Shown here piece by piece: positions 34,701-46,900 of a stretch of 64,000 bases of DNA. The position numbers and the translations under genes were made by a program. The stretch is from Neckera pumila (Eukaryota > Streptophyta > Bryopsida > Hypnales > Neckeraceae): the NCBI GenBank assembly GCA_963969595.1, contig OZ018412.1, forward strand, positions 12,092,501 through 12,156,500. Direction: 5' to 3'. The notes beneath the pieces were generated by a model. The model was not told the origin of the DNA, did not search any database, and saw only the letters and a program-made list of their open reading frames with translations. How positions within the stretch are numbered: the stretch's first letter is position 1; every line of letters starts with the position of its first letter.

Positions 34701-36651
34701 TTTATTAAGTTTTAAACGCTCCCTTGGTCCTGATTTGTCTCACTAAATATGTCTGTCAGACTGCCAGCATTTAGCGGTGTGTCACGGTCGGTTTCCAATA
34801 CTCGAGGAAACAACAACGGTTCGGCAAGTGATCAACCAACTGGTGAGTGGAAAATAGTCTGAGAAACTTGTTTAGGTATCCGGCTATTAAATAGGTATAA
34901 GCAAATAGGTATAAGCAAATAGGTATATTAAATAGGTCGAAGCTGCTGATTTCAGAAGCTCTGCTCCTCTTTTATGGTGAGTGTTTACTGCTTGTGACAA
35001 TTCGTAAGATGTCGGGATGTTGCTGCAGCTGCGCCTGGTGTGGATACTGGAGGAATGTATCCACGAGGATCAAGAGATAGAGATAATGATGGTAAAAGAA
35101 GCGAGTACTCCTGGTCAGAGCAAGATGAGCCTCACAATGGAAATGTTTTGAACAAAAAGAAAGAAAGCGCTTGGAGGGATCAGGATTATGACAACGTGTA
35201 CAAGAACCCACCTCCACGCACTGAGAAAGGGGATGGAAAGGGCCAAGTAGGTGATCACAACACCAGGTAATTTCTGAGTAATAAAAAAAATCTGGCTTCT
35301 GCATGTACTTAACAACTTCACTGTTTTGTTTGGGGTTTCTATTTTCTTCAACGTAGGTTGACATGATTCAGGAGTGTTTCAAGGAACTAGAGGGTACAAG
35401 TCATTGAGGGACTGTTCCGCTTACGTACTTCTGCTTCATTCTAGACTGTGGAGCTAAGAACCATACGACGATCTTTTTCTTAGAAAAGTCGTAGCAGCTT
35501 CTGGAAACAGCATCTAATAAACCGGAGCAGCCTGTTTCTTTTGCAGATTGCTCTATTTCTTTGTTGTTTGTAGATTCATGCCATAACTGAGATGATTCAT
35601 TTGAGGCTGTCTTTAAATTATTGGTACTGGCACATTTTAGGGTTGGTCCAATGTTTTTGCCGTGCCTTCCCAAAATCTTTGCTAACAGCTCGTTTATCAG
35701 CTTACCACTTCCACTTGTATGGTGACAGTCAAACTAGAAGGACCTTGTCCGTGGAAAACTCTAGCAAGGCTCTTGGCAATCTTCATTTGGGTTAGTTACT
35801 CTGAGTCTTGCAGCTGACGGAAAAGTGTAGTCGATAAGTCTATTCTGTTAAACTGTAGGTGAAGAATGCTTTCGGCCCAGATTTTATCGTAGTTTGCTCT
35901 CAGGAAATACTAGCAAGTGCTGTACTGTCTTTTCATGTAGCTTGAGCATTATTTCTGGCTTTACTTGCCGGTGCTGCAACTCCCTGCCAATCCGCCTGTT
36001 CACATGCCCTTACTATTATGTTTCAGAGAATAGATGGTGTCTATTAGTATTATCTTAATTCATGTTGACATAAATTTAGTGAATGTGAGTGAACAATGAG
36101 GAATGATGAGTTAATTGTATGTACAAACTTGCAGAGGATGATAGCGCATCTGAGTTTGGAGGTCGTCAGAGCTCTGGTTCTAGAGGAAAACCCTCAGGCC
36201 AGCAATGGCAAACTGCACCAAGAGAGAACAGTTTGCCAGCAGCCAGGTATGGTAGCAGTTCTGTGTACTATACAATTCTGTGACAGAACAAAATGGATTA
36301 TCTTATTCCTGCTTTTCATGATGCACCGTCTTGATGACTTTATGGGTGCATTTTAGTTTTGTTCACAATGGATATCATTGATGTCATTTGATAAGTCCTG
36401 CTGTCTTGGCGGATGATATTCTTACCTAAGATGTCGATTGTCATTTTGGCCACCGCTGAGATGCTTTTACCAAACAGTCCTTGTTTGTGCACATGATCAG
36501 TATGCAACATGATCACTTTTGTTGATTGTTGTGCCACTGCATCGGCGTGATATGTGAGATGTTTGCTTGTGCCATGTGTAGTTCGGGAAATAAGAAACAA
36601 GCGTCAGCATACTTCTACAGCGACAGTGAAGAAGAAAATGCTCCAGAGTAA
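31729..36651 (+). CDS. TON1: TONNEAU1 (TON1/FOP-family) homologue
   Basis: Exons: 31729-31815, 32587-32719, 32994-33082, 33193-33312, 33738-33883, 34017-34080, 34504-34628, 34760-34842, 35029-~35250, 36135-36246, 36582-36651. About 416 aa, longer than the ~260 aa of Arabidopsis TON1. It begins MDDYMREMVDLKTLV, and residues 1-103 follow the family closely (AELRANVF, LLMALVCEYMEW, a LisH-like segment). SRPLLL is at 129-134. From about 145 on it is Ser/Gly/Asn-rich, charged and probably disordered, ending in SDSEEENAPE. TON1 acts with TRM proteins and a PP2A subunit at the cell cortex to organise the preprophase band and microtubules. Intron 2 looks GC-AG. The exon 9-exon 10 join is unsettled: the best-looking donor (after 35266) gives the wrong phase, whereas donors after 35250, or after 35246 with a 22-nt exon at 35372-35393, keep frame. 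Confidence 0.9.
32720..32993 (+). other. Probable GC-AG intron (TON1 intron 2)
   Basis: The donor reads CAG|GCATGT and the acceptor GAGCAG|GG. Joining there gives SSSG-KLLMALVCEY, matching the family, with correct phase 1. No GT in the neighbourhood has phase 1 before the frame closes. Confidence 0.75.
34890..34936 (+). repeat. Short tandem repeat in TON1 intron 8
   Basis: Three to four copies of AAATAGGTATAAGC, the last diverged. Entirely intronic. Confidence 0.85.
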
Positions 36652-37560
36652 ATCTCCTTTAAATTTGCAGCCTGATGTATTGAATTGTTATTTTAGAGTT
36701 TTTCATTATGGAGCCTTAGATTATCCGATGACACTATCTCGGACTACCTGAAGTGCGCACAGTGCCTCTGGCTTTGTACCTCAGGTGCCAATACTCAGCT
36801 ACACGTGTCATGCCTGACAGGCACAAACCTTTGGTTCTGTACAGTTCATTGATTTTATTCAGGGCGTTTGGGACTTTTTGCAATTTGGATCTTCACTTCT
36901 GTCTTGCGAATTTTAGAAGCGCAGGGTATCATAATTACTTACCCAAGCTGTGCACGATCTTCGATGGAGTTCCCGATTTACGGTCAGTGGTGTTCTGATC
37001 AGTGTCTCCGAAACTTTACTTAGTAACTTACTTCGTATTTTCCGAGTTGTTGTGCCATCTCCTGGCATTGCTGTGTAAGTTACTGTGTGGAACTGTCAGC
37101 TTTGTTGACTGAATTTAGATTCATGTCGTTGACTGTATTTGTCCTCAAAGTTTATTTGATTTAATTAACTGGCGGACTACGGGTTGGAGGGCGGATTTAC
37201 ACTCCACAAAATAGTGAAATTAGGTCCACACACTAATTTCTCGACAGTCCACACTATAGAAATATTCACTGCTTTGGTACAATGATGCATTCAATTCAGA
37301 GCCATGTATATGGCATAGATTTGTGCACCAGTTCAAGGCTTGGGGCATGTGCCTCCATGTAGAACAAGCATTGATCCATGAGGTAATTTATCTTAGGTAA
37401 GGCAACCTAATTTCACTATTTTGTGTCTAGAGGAAGACCAAGAAGTCATGGGTTAAAAAAAAAAACATTTCGAGCTCAACAAATTCAAGTAGCTCATTAA
37501 AAAATTTGTTGAAAATTGGATTGGAACCCAAGTGTAAACGACTTGGGTCCAATTTGATGG
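36652..37560 (+). other. TON1 3' UTR and downstream spacer
   Basis: The composition stays less AT-rich for about 500 bp after the stop, consistent with a 3' UTR. No AATAAA was found, so the polyadenylation site is unplaced. Confidence 0.4.
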
Positions 37561-37575
37561 TGGGGACGGGTTTAA

Positions 37576-38778
37576 CCCCGAAAGTCCCATGGTCTCCCTG
37601 AGGGACAAAATGGAGTTTCCATTTTTGGTGAATTTTTTTGAAACTTGCTTAGAAGATTAAATTTTTTTTTAGCTTTGTTGAAATATAATTTTTATTTCAA
37701 TTGGTGATTGGTAAATCGTTTTTCTCATTGCTTATGAAGTGCCAAAAGTAGCAAAATTGAATGTTATAGTAGTGCTCCAAACTTCAACATTCATCCTCAT
37801 TTTGGATAGAAAATAAAACATTAGTACATCACATATTTGAGTTTTCATCTATAATTTGGCAATTTCATTCAAGATTTTTTTTAGTATGAAGGGGTTTTTT
37901 TGGCAATTTTTTGCCCTCTTAGTACTATTTTGTTCTATAGGCTTGGTGTAGGGCCCATGATTTGGTGCAAATAAACATCCAATCGCCAAAAAATAAAAAT
38001 TGGTGACTAGGGGTAAAAATTATACCACAATAAGTCCAACACTAAACTCAATAGGCTTATGAAAAAGTCTTCAAAATTTTACATTTTTTTCTTATAGATT
38101 GTATTTTGTCTACATAGAAAGCTTTTATTCATTCCATTTGAATTTGTGATGCAATAGCTATAGAGCCTCTAGCTATGCTTTAATGCAATTAAAGCATTCT
38201 TTTGAAAAAATAATATATAGGGTTCATTTTTGTGCTCAATTTTTACTTTTTTCAAAACAAAAAAGTTCTATATAGTTAACTTTGATTGTTAGAACAATCT
38301 CACCAATAAATTAGTGTTTTTTTTTTAATCCGTCTCAAAACTGTTAATGTTCTAGTTTTTCCCTTTATCATGTACCTTCTTCTATTTTACAATTTTTTAT
38401 AAATAAATAAAAAATAATATTATTGCTTAAACTTTTATTTTCCTTTACTTTCAGCTTAATTCTTTATGATAATTTTTTTAAATTTTAATTCAAAATCTAT
38501 AGTACAAAAAAATTTAAATTAAAAAGATTCAAAGGCTCATAAATTAGTTTGCCACAGTGTCAAAAACCATGATTTCTTTACATTGCATGCATTTATAATC
38601 TTGCAATTTATGTCAAAGTATTTAAAAAAATTTCGCACATTCTCATACTAATCTATTGCAAGATCCTATGCTTAGATATGCCAAAAAAAATAATTTTTAA
38701 ATTTTTTGCTCTTTGCACTAAAAATAGCAATTTTGAGTGTTTTTTTATCCTCCCAAAAACGCCTTGGGACTATGGGGG
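37576..38778 (-). mobile_element. Family A element A4 (TTAA-type)
   Basis: A reverse-oriented copy of about 1.2 kb between CCCCGAAAGTCCCATGG and TTGGGACTATGGGGG, flanked by TTAA on both sides (37572-37575, 38779-38782). The interior follows other A copies in order but is diverged and longer. No coding frame. Confidence 0.75.
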
Positions 38779-39057
38779 TTAAATGAAGGGAGTTTTTCTT
38801 GGACCTGGACTCAAACCCAATTGTAAATGTTGTAGATCCGATCTAGTAGGTCCAATGTGAAAAAATAGAGGATAGAAATGAGTTGTCCAATAGAAATGCT
38901 CCAAAAATAAAAATAATAATAGAAAATAAAAGAAAATATTCAAGTGGAATTGGACTTACGACCTAAAAGTGGTTATACAGAATTGGTGCTCTCTTTTGAG
39001 TCCCTTGAGATCAAATTTGAGTCCAAAAATTAAATAATAATTCAAAATATAATTATA

Positions 39058-39619
39058 CCCCGTCCCAAAATGATCTTCCCTTTAGACAAAATGTTTTGGA
39101 TTAAGGCTAAAAATGACATTTTAAAAGCCCGTTTTGCACTATATGCAAAGTTAGGTGCACTCTTATTGTCCTTGAAACTTTGAGTTTTGAAGCCCTTTTT
39201 AAAGTGCAGTTTTGAATTATTGAAAAGTAAAAAAATTTGGGTATTTTCAAGGACCACCAATGGTTATTTGATTGTTGAGGGTGAGGTTGTCATTTTGTGA
39301 GTAGATAATATAAGCCAAAGACCATATGTGGACCTTTGTTTCACCTCCAAAAGCTTCATTTCCTTCAATCAGGCAATTTTCAAAAAGATGCAAAAAATAA
39401 AAACAAAAAGTGTTGATCGACCCCTTCAACCATTTCATTTGTCTTTTGATTGGTGATTGCATAGATGGAAGGGAACTACTGCTTGGAGTTGTTTTGCTAG
39501 TAGTAGAGAACAACCAAAAGTTAAATTTGACCAATTTGCACCTTACAAAGTGCAACAGGAAGATCACTTTGGGACAATAAATTAAGGCCAACAAGAAGAT
39601 CATCTTGGGACGGAGGTAG
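39058..39619. mobile_element. Stowaway-like (Tc1/mariner) MITE
   Basis: Termini CCCCGTCCCAAAATGATCTTC and the complement of CTACCTCCGTCCCAAGATG are flanked by TA on both sides. CTCCGTCCCA is the hallmark of Stowaway termini in plants as I know them. A subterminal GGAAGATCACTTTGGGAC repeat and TTTGACCAATTTGCACC also fit. 562 bp. The 118-residue frame inside is a by-product. Confidence 0.7.
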
Positions 39620-39621
39620 TA

Positions 39622-41520
39622 TATGGCATCTACTTAAATTTTTAGAAACTATAAAGTGACATAATTGAATATAGTGTAAAAAAAATTAATGAAAATAATC
39701 TTAATCCTCAAAAAAATCCACAAAATCAAAGCCGTGAACACCGGTTAAGCTGCAACTATTGGTAAAAATCTAAATACCAATAAAGCTATGAATACTGCTA
39801 AAGGACACGGAATATTTTGAAACGTGCTAAAGGGCACGAAATATTTAGAACCTTGTGAAATGAACTTCCAAAAAACTCTAAATTGTATTAATGAAAGAAA
39901 ATTCAAGTGAAAAAGAAATGATTTTGTATGGCGCCTAACGGATCTGACTCCAATGTACATAATTCTAAGCTATTGTTCATGCATGCAACAGCGGCCTTTC
40001 TTTCACTAATATGGAGTTAATTTCTTGAGATCAATTTGAAAATAGAATAGTGAGTGCAATGCTTCAAGAAGAAAGAGCAAAACTATGGCAGTAAAGGAGA
40101 TCAAGCTATTTATATTAGGGATGTTTTTACACTACGTTTTAAATCTCAACTTTCTATGGCTCAGTTTTAGGCCAAATTTCAACTTTCCTAGGTTGTAGAA
40201 GGTGTAATAATAAATGTAGGGCTTGGAACTCATAGTGTGAAGGCTAAAGTCTCAACTCTAAGTCTCAACTTGTCTCTTATAATGATATACAACAATTCGG
40301 TCCCCAAAATATGGGCAAAAAAGTCAAAAATCCATTTTAGAGGCAGTATTAGCATCAAATCTACATTGGACAGACTTGGGGCAAAATTCAACCAACCAAG
40401 ATGCCTTATATAGTGTGTTTTTTTAATTCACAAAAAAATTTAGAACTTGGAGGCCGAGTTGGATTTCTATTTTGGCTAGATCCAATTCAACCTCCAAGTC
40501 CCACTTACTTAGTGCCAAAATTTCTATGTAGGCATTTGGGAGTAATATGGAACTTGGGACTACGTTCCAAATTTTAGCTCTCCACTAATCACATTCTCAG
40601 AATTCAATGGGATTTGCACTATTAGGAGAACTTTGACCAAAACAATAGAAAATCAACATTCTGTAGTTGTTTTAGGCACAAAATTTTTTTATTGACCAAA
40701 TCAATAGAAATTCCATAAATGTTATAAGTAATAATTTGTACATTTTGTGTATATACGTGAATTCAACCATGTGTGTTGGATAAGGAACTTGGTTTGGAAA
40801 ACTAAGGTCTTGGGATTAAACCTTGGTGCCATCAAGTTGGCTTGCTGATGTGGCTAATTTGACTTGATGAGTTGGCATTGTTTTTTGATGTTGGCAATTT
40901 TGACTTACTAATGTGGTAGTTTGACCATTCTAATGTGACATTTTTTATTTTTATTTTAAAATTTCCATTGTCCAATTCTACAATTTTGAAAAAACATATT
41001 TCAGTGTAATTTTGACCGAGACAACATGGCTAAAATAGTAGGTACAAACAATAGTTTTCGATTGTTTTGGTCATAGTTTTTTCTTGTATTGAAATTAGTA
41101 ACGAAGTGTAAAACCAACAAATGTGGAGGCTACAAAAGAATAGCTGGCTTATCATGTAGAAATAAATGGATGATAAACCTTCATACAAATTGACAACCTA
41201 CTTTGCAATAGGTACATCACATTTATTTATTTATTTTTCTTTCAATTAATGGAAAAATAATCTTTAGTAGGGTGTTGAAGCTATTTTTGTCTATGTCAAA
41301 GGATTAAATATTCAAATTATCAAATGAAATCATATATTCATCCAGAAATGTGTTCATTCATCTGAAAAGTGAATGATGACATCCCACAAATTTATAGCAA
41401 ATTAGTAATTTCATCCACTTGTAAAGATAGAACATATTGCCAATTATTTTTTGAAAAGAAATTTATATCACCTATCAACAAATTTTTGCTCAAAATACAC
41501 ATGACATATTCACAAATTTT
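39622..41520. other. Gene-free AT-rich stretch
   Basis: No gene recognised. Around 40845-40955 there are several diverged copies of a GATGTGGCTAATTTGACTT-like unit. Confidence 0.45.
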
Positions 41521-41524
41521 AATT

Positions 41525-42336
41525 TCTAAAGTTCTAAGGCCTTTCATACTTTTTAAGTTGCCATTTCTACTGCAAAAAACAAAAAAAAGTAATTAATTTT
41601 TTTCATTTGCAAGAGTGGGATCTTACAATAAAATAGTATGAGAATGTGTATTCAAAGTTTGCAATAAAATAGTATGAGAATGTGAAAGATATTTGAGTTC
41701 AATGTGAAAGAAATATGTTTTTTTGGCATGATGGTAAATGAGTTTATTAGACCTTGAATCCTCTTAACTTAAATTATGCATCTCAGATATTGAGTTTTTA
41801 TAAAATATAATAAAACTATGAAGAATTATATTGAAGGTCTAGGAAAAAAAGTCAAAAACATACACACTTGATTTTCACTTTAAAAAATTTCTAACTAGAA
41901 TTGAATACAAACTAGAGAGACAAACTAAATTGTTAATAGCTCTAAGATGGAATTGAAGCACACCAATCTCAATAGTAAGATTGCTCTAACAATCAAAGTT
42001 ACCCTTAAGGACCTTTTTTCATAGATAATTGTAAAAATTGAGCTAAAAAATGAATCCTTTCCATATAGACAAAAGTATAATCTATTAAAATCATATATTT
42101 AATATTTTATTTCAAATTCAAATCTTTTGTTGTTGTTTCTTGCTCTCGACTATTTTGAGCTTGTGTGGCACAACTTTTGCTTCCAAGCACAAATTTAAAC
42201 AAAAATCATATTTCTATAAAGCTTATCTATTTTTATATCTTGAAAATAAGCCTAAAAAAATCATGCTAATAATTGAGATCACATACACATGCACAAATTT
42301 TCAAGTGCTCCCTAAGGGAAACCTCGGATTTTAGGA
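41525..42336 (+). mobile_element. Family A element A6, heavily diverged
   Basis: The order of family A landmarks is kept: TTCTAAGGCC near the left end, TTTCTACTGCAAAA, GGATCTTACA, ATAGTATGAGAATGTG, AGATGGAATTGAA and TTTTGAGCTTGTGTGGCA. Ends are eroded. An older copy than A1-A5. Confidence 0.55.
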
Positions 42337-42639
42337 TTTAATGGCATAATGCATCAAGCAAAAGTAAACTCAAAGTTCTTTTGTTATAAAAGCCTAGAAG
42401 GAGATCTAAAACCTTTTTCTACAAATGTTAAATTCCATATTGTTATTTAGTTTGCAACCTCACATGGCATGTCGAAGTGTGATATTGTTTATGCAAAGCA
42501 AATTTTGAACTAACTTTAATTGCCACTAATCTAAAATCTCTACTAGTTGAAAATTCCTACTCAACATTTCTAACTAGTGTGACTTGTATTGTTGCCACAA
42601 CCAAAGTAAAAGTAAGAGTAATTTTCTAATTTTCTAATT

Positions 42640-42815
42640 CAAAAAACTTCAAAATTCAATAACTTCCACATCATAGGTTCAAAATGCTACAAAACAAAGC
42701 CCGCACTCCCCTCCTTAATGAGAGCTATCCGATGGTAACAAGAACAAGGCCAAGGGATGCATGGTTCGAGAGATTTCACCATAATAAACAACCAACCAAC
42801 CTAATTTAAGGTGTA
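42640..42815 (-). repeat. Family H repeat, inverted copy
   Basis: It shares AAAATTCAATAACTT, ACAAAACAAAGCCCGCACTCC and CCAACCTAATTTAAGGTG with the copy at 3400-3620. Here the TTTG tract is almost absent. Confidence 0.55.
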
Positions 42816-42819
42816 GATT

Positions 42820-43780
42820 TAAAATTGTCACCAATCCAAATTTGTCACTAATCCAACACCACTAATATATAATTGCTACTGGCCCAAAACCTTTACCAAT
42901 CTAAAATGGCCACTAATTTCAAGCTACCACTGACTCAAAATGGCTACAAATCCAAAAAAAAATACCCTAAAAGCAAAGCCAACTATATGTACATCTTGCT
43001 TAAAAGTACTATTTTCAATACCAAAACAAAAGGCACTTTCAAATTTTCTAATAATAAAAATTTGATTGCTCAAACTTTGACATTTAGTATCCATTGGCAA
43101 ATAATACATTCTTCTAAAGGGGGCATCAAAATTCATATTTTAGAAAACTTGGTTTTCTCTTGCCTTTGAAGAGAGCCACCCATTAGGCCTTCAAAATTCT
43201 TTTTTTTTTCAAAATCCTGCCTTAATAGTAGAAGTTTGAGGAAAAAATAGAAGTTTAAGCCTTCCACTTGGTGGCCCTTCCAAAAACAAGAGGAAACCTA
43301 GGTTTTAAGAAAACAAACCTTGACGTCTATTAATGCATTCCAAAACTATTTTGTTTCCAAACTGAAGCATATACAAACTTAATGACTATAACTACCAGAA
43401 TTCCATTCAACAACAATAATGACATTTTTAGGTGTTCCTACCTTAAGGAATATCCATTTCCTAAAAATCGATTTAGTATTAAAGTTTTAACTTCTAAGAT
43501 AGCTTACATCTACTAGGTGGATTATGAATGTTTTCAGTAGCTTATTGTGGGAACTACAAGAAACGGATGAAATACATCCAAATATGTTGAAAAGCAATTT
43601 TTGTCTATTCTTCAAAGATGCAAAATTGTGATTACTCACTGCTTCATGATTATTGTGCAAGGTTGTGAATGAGTTCATGTAGGGTTGAGAAGAGCAAAAA
43701 GAAAACTTGCAAAAAATAAAGATCTGATGTCCAAATTCTGATCATGCTGCCCAAAAGCTCAAAATCTACATCTTAGGGTG
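42820..43780. other. Gene-free stretch before UBA5
   Basis: No gene recognised. Short repeats of CACTAATCCAA-like words occur at 42830-42950. Confidence 0.45.
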
Positions 43781-43798
43781 TATTCTACAAGCAAACCA

Positions 43799-43812
43799 CG
43801 TATACGTATACG
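43799..43812. promoter_or_regulatory. Perfect 14-bp palindrome upstream of UBA5
   Basis: CGTATACGTATACG is its own complement and lies about 143 bp before the UBA5 ATG, followed by a (TTC)n pyrimidine patch at about 43829-43842. It could be a dimeric factor site in the core promoter. Purely inferred from symmetry and position. Confidence 0.35.
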
Positions 43813-43954
43813 ACTGAGGATACGGTATTCTTCTTCTTCTTCAAGACCCGAGGTCCAGCCCGGCAGCAGCAGCGCACATCGTTCTTGACTTGGTGGATCC
43901 CTGATCTTGTGTTTGGGCCATTGTGCTTCTTCGCCTTCCCCAATTCGGATCGCC

Positions 43955-46900
43955 ATGGAGGACGAGGTGAAAGCCCTGCTGGCCCTCGTCAACAAGCTGC
44001 ACCCTGCCGTGTTGGACGATCCCGTGCACTCTTCGGAACTCAATCTGGTGCGATGGCGTTTTTTCTTTTTGATGTTGCATCTGGTTTAGGGTTTCTTCTC
44101 TGGCATGGATGACACACAGGTCGATTGCTTAAGACGTTTTTTCTTCTTTGCTTCGCATTTTATGTGCAAGTAGAGCGCAACTCAAGTAACCATTGCACTC
44201 TTTTGCCATGGTCTTCTTTCTGTGCAGATTAAGGATCATGCCGAGAGAATTGCAGGGTTGGCGAAAGCGCAGCCGGCCTTGGTGGCGCGGCCTAAAATCA
44301 AGGTATGGCTTACATTTTGATCCAACGTCTTCGATCCTTTAGTTGTCAAGTTGTTGTACTACATTGGAAGCATTTTCTAGATTCGCATTTTTATTTCATT
44401 ATCCCTTGAAGACGTCCAAATTGTGGTTTCAAGGGGTTTGGAGGAGGTTATATGAGGATTCTTTTGGTTTGAATTTTAAATATTGTTTGACCTACATGTG
44501 CAATGTTCTTCACTGATTCTGGTGGTATTGATTGGCTTTCATCTGAATTGCATTTTACCCGATATGATCTGTTGAATTGGTCATTTCAAAACCATGAATT
44601 CGGGTTATGTTTAGGAGTTGAGTGCCCTTAGTATATCAATCCAGCTGTAATCTGCTTTCTCCTTTTAAGAGTTGCGTGATGTGGATTACATTATTAACAT
44701 TGTTGAATCTCATGTTGAAAGTTTTTTTCAAATTGTTGCAGGAGATGAGTGGAGAGGTTGTGGACAGTAACCCTTACAGCCGTCTCATGGCGCTGAAGCG
44801 CATGGGCATTGTGAACAACTATGAAGACATTCGCAAATTCTCGGTTGCAATTGTGGTAAGCCCTCACCGCATCTTGCTTTATAGTGCATGCGCAGTTTTC
44901 GACCGACTTGGGTGTTGTTACAATGTAAACGAAATGTCGATATAGAGACAATTATTGGTCATCCCGATGAGTGTTTCCCTGTGTCTAGTAGGGCAATCAC
45001 CCCTCAATTCTCTCCACAACCCTCTCTTGTTGCTTTCATTGCCACATGGCACATTGCAGTTGGAAAAGATGACGGTCCAGCGTCATAGCCATGCTCCCCT
45101 GCATTCTCAGACTGTAGATTTTCAGGATTTGAGGGTATAATTTAGTTTGGAAGAGAGGGTGGTGTCTGATAACCATCTTAGGCCTTCCAACCCTCAAATG
45201 GTTATCTAGTGCATTATTATCGACTTCCCTCAGCTTTTATGGAGGCTATCAATTTCACTTCCCTTCTACTCTCAGAGGTGTAGATCTTCAAGATTTGACG
45301 GTCCTCCTTTAGTCTTGAGGAAAGGATTTTGTCCTCATCTAAGGCTTCATGGCCCTTGACCAATCGTCGAGTGCTTAATTACTGATTTCGCTCGGTTTTT
45401 GTCAAGGTTACCAATTTCACCTCCCTAGCTCTCTCCAAGATTTTACGGTCCTAATTTAGTCTGGAGGAGAGGGTTTTGTCCGACGGTTATCTTAGGCCTC
45501 CTGTCCCTCGAGCAGTTATCCAGTACACATATATTGAGTCCCTCTGTTTTTTTCTGTCATGGCTCTCAATTTCACGTTTTGGATGCTCTCGTAGAGGTTT
45601 ACGCTTTGTCGAATCCCCGTGGATGTGGTAGGGCATCGGTGGTGTGGGTAGCGTAGCAGCAGAGATGCTCACACGATGCGGCATTGGCCGGTTACTGCTT
45701 TATGACTACGACACTGTTGAGCTGGCTAACATGAACAGGCTCTTCTTCAAGCCTGATCAGGTGTGCATCACAATAGCACTCTGTGAATATGTACTTCTTT
45801 TCTACTTGTATAATTCTATGTTGAGCTGCAATCAATGTATTGTGCCTCATGTTGGTAATTTTGTCTTTAAGTTAGGAAACCCATTCCCTGCTGTTTTGAG
45901 TGGTTTACCCTTTGTAAGATAGAATTTTAAAATGGAGATCTTGTCCCCCTTTTTTAAGAGGATTCCAATGCTCTATAATTCATACTCTTTGGATATCTTA
46001 CGAATGAGTTCGGGTTTCCATAGGGAGAGTAAACCGTCAATAGTCATTCAGTCTGGACGACTTGGATTACATCTTTCCAGATACATGTACGAAAATTGAT
46101 TTATTTACGACAGTGTTAGGCAGTTCAGAGGTTGACTAGAGCTTTCATTGCTGGTGGAATTGACTTCTTCGTGATGGTTTTATTGTGTACAGGCTGGTAT
46201 GACTAAGACCGATGCAGCTGTGCAGACACTGGCAGAGATAAACCCTGATGTCATCCTTGAGGTGGGCACTGAGAAGATTTCTATTCTGTGTGCTAATGGG
46301 ATTGAAACCTGCCTGGTCTTGTTGTCGATTGACGAAATATGAGCTTGGAATTCAACTGTTTGCTGTGCTCATGCATATTGGGAGTTGTAGACGAACTTTT
46401 CCTTAATCGATTGATGTAGATCTTAGCGGCCTATTTAGTGCCGTAACTTCTTGAGGACTTGCTTTGAGGTTTATGTTTTATGACTGTGCAGAGTTACACA
46501 CAGAATATTACCACCGTCGATGGTTTCAAGAAGTTTACCGATAGCTTAACCCGAGACATTAAGGGAAACAGCACTGGAGGAAAAAGCGGAGTTGACCTAG
46601 TACTTAGTTGTGTGGATAATTATGAGGCTCGTATGGTTGTTAATCAGGTACACAACGTGTGGATTTGGCTTGGCACCAACTTTATTATTTTTAGCTTGCT
46701 GGTGATGGCTGAGTTCTACCTGACTTTTTGTTAATCATGTTTTGATTAACAACGACCTTGTGCTAATCCGGCAAGAAACATAACTTGAATTGGATCCCTC
46801 ATCTGTTAAGACTTCATCCTTCCTTTTGTTTTCAAGTTTTCATTCTTCCACATGTTACAAAAGCACGATTGTGCTTTCTAGTATCTTGACATCCAATGCT

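Noticed and set aside
39247..39603. 118-residue minus-strand frame
   Set aside because: It lies inside the Stowaway-like MITE and ends in its terminal repeat.
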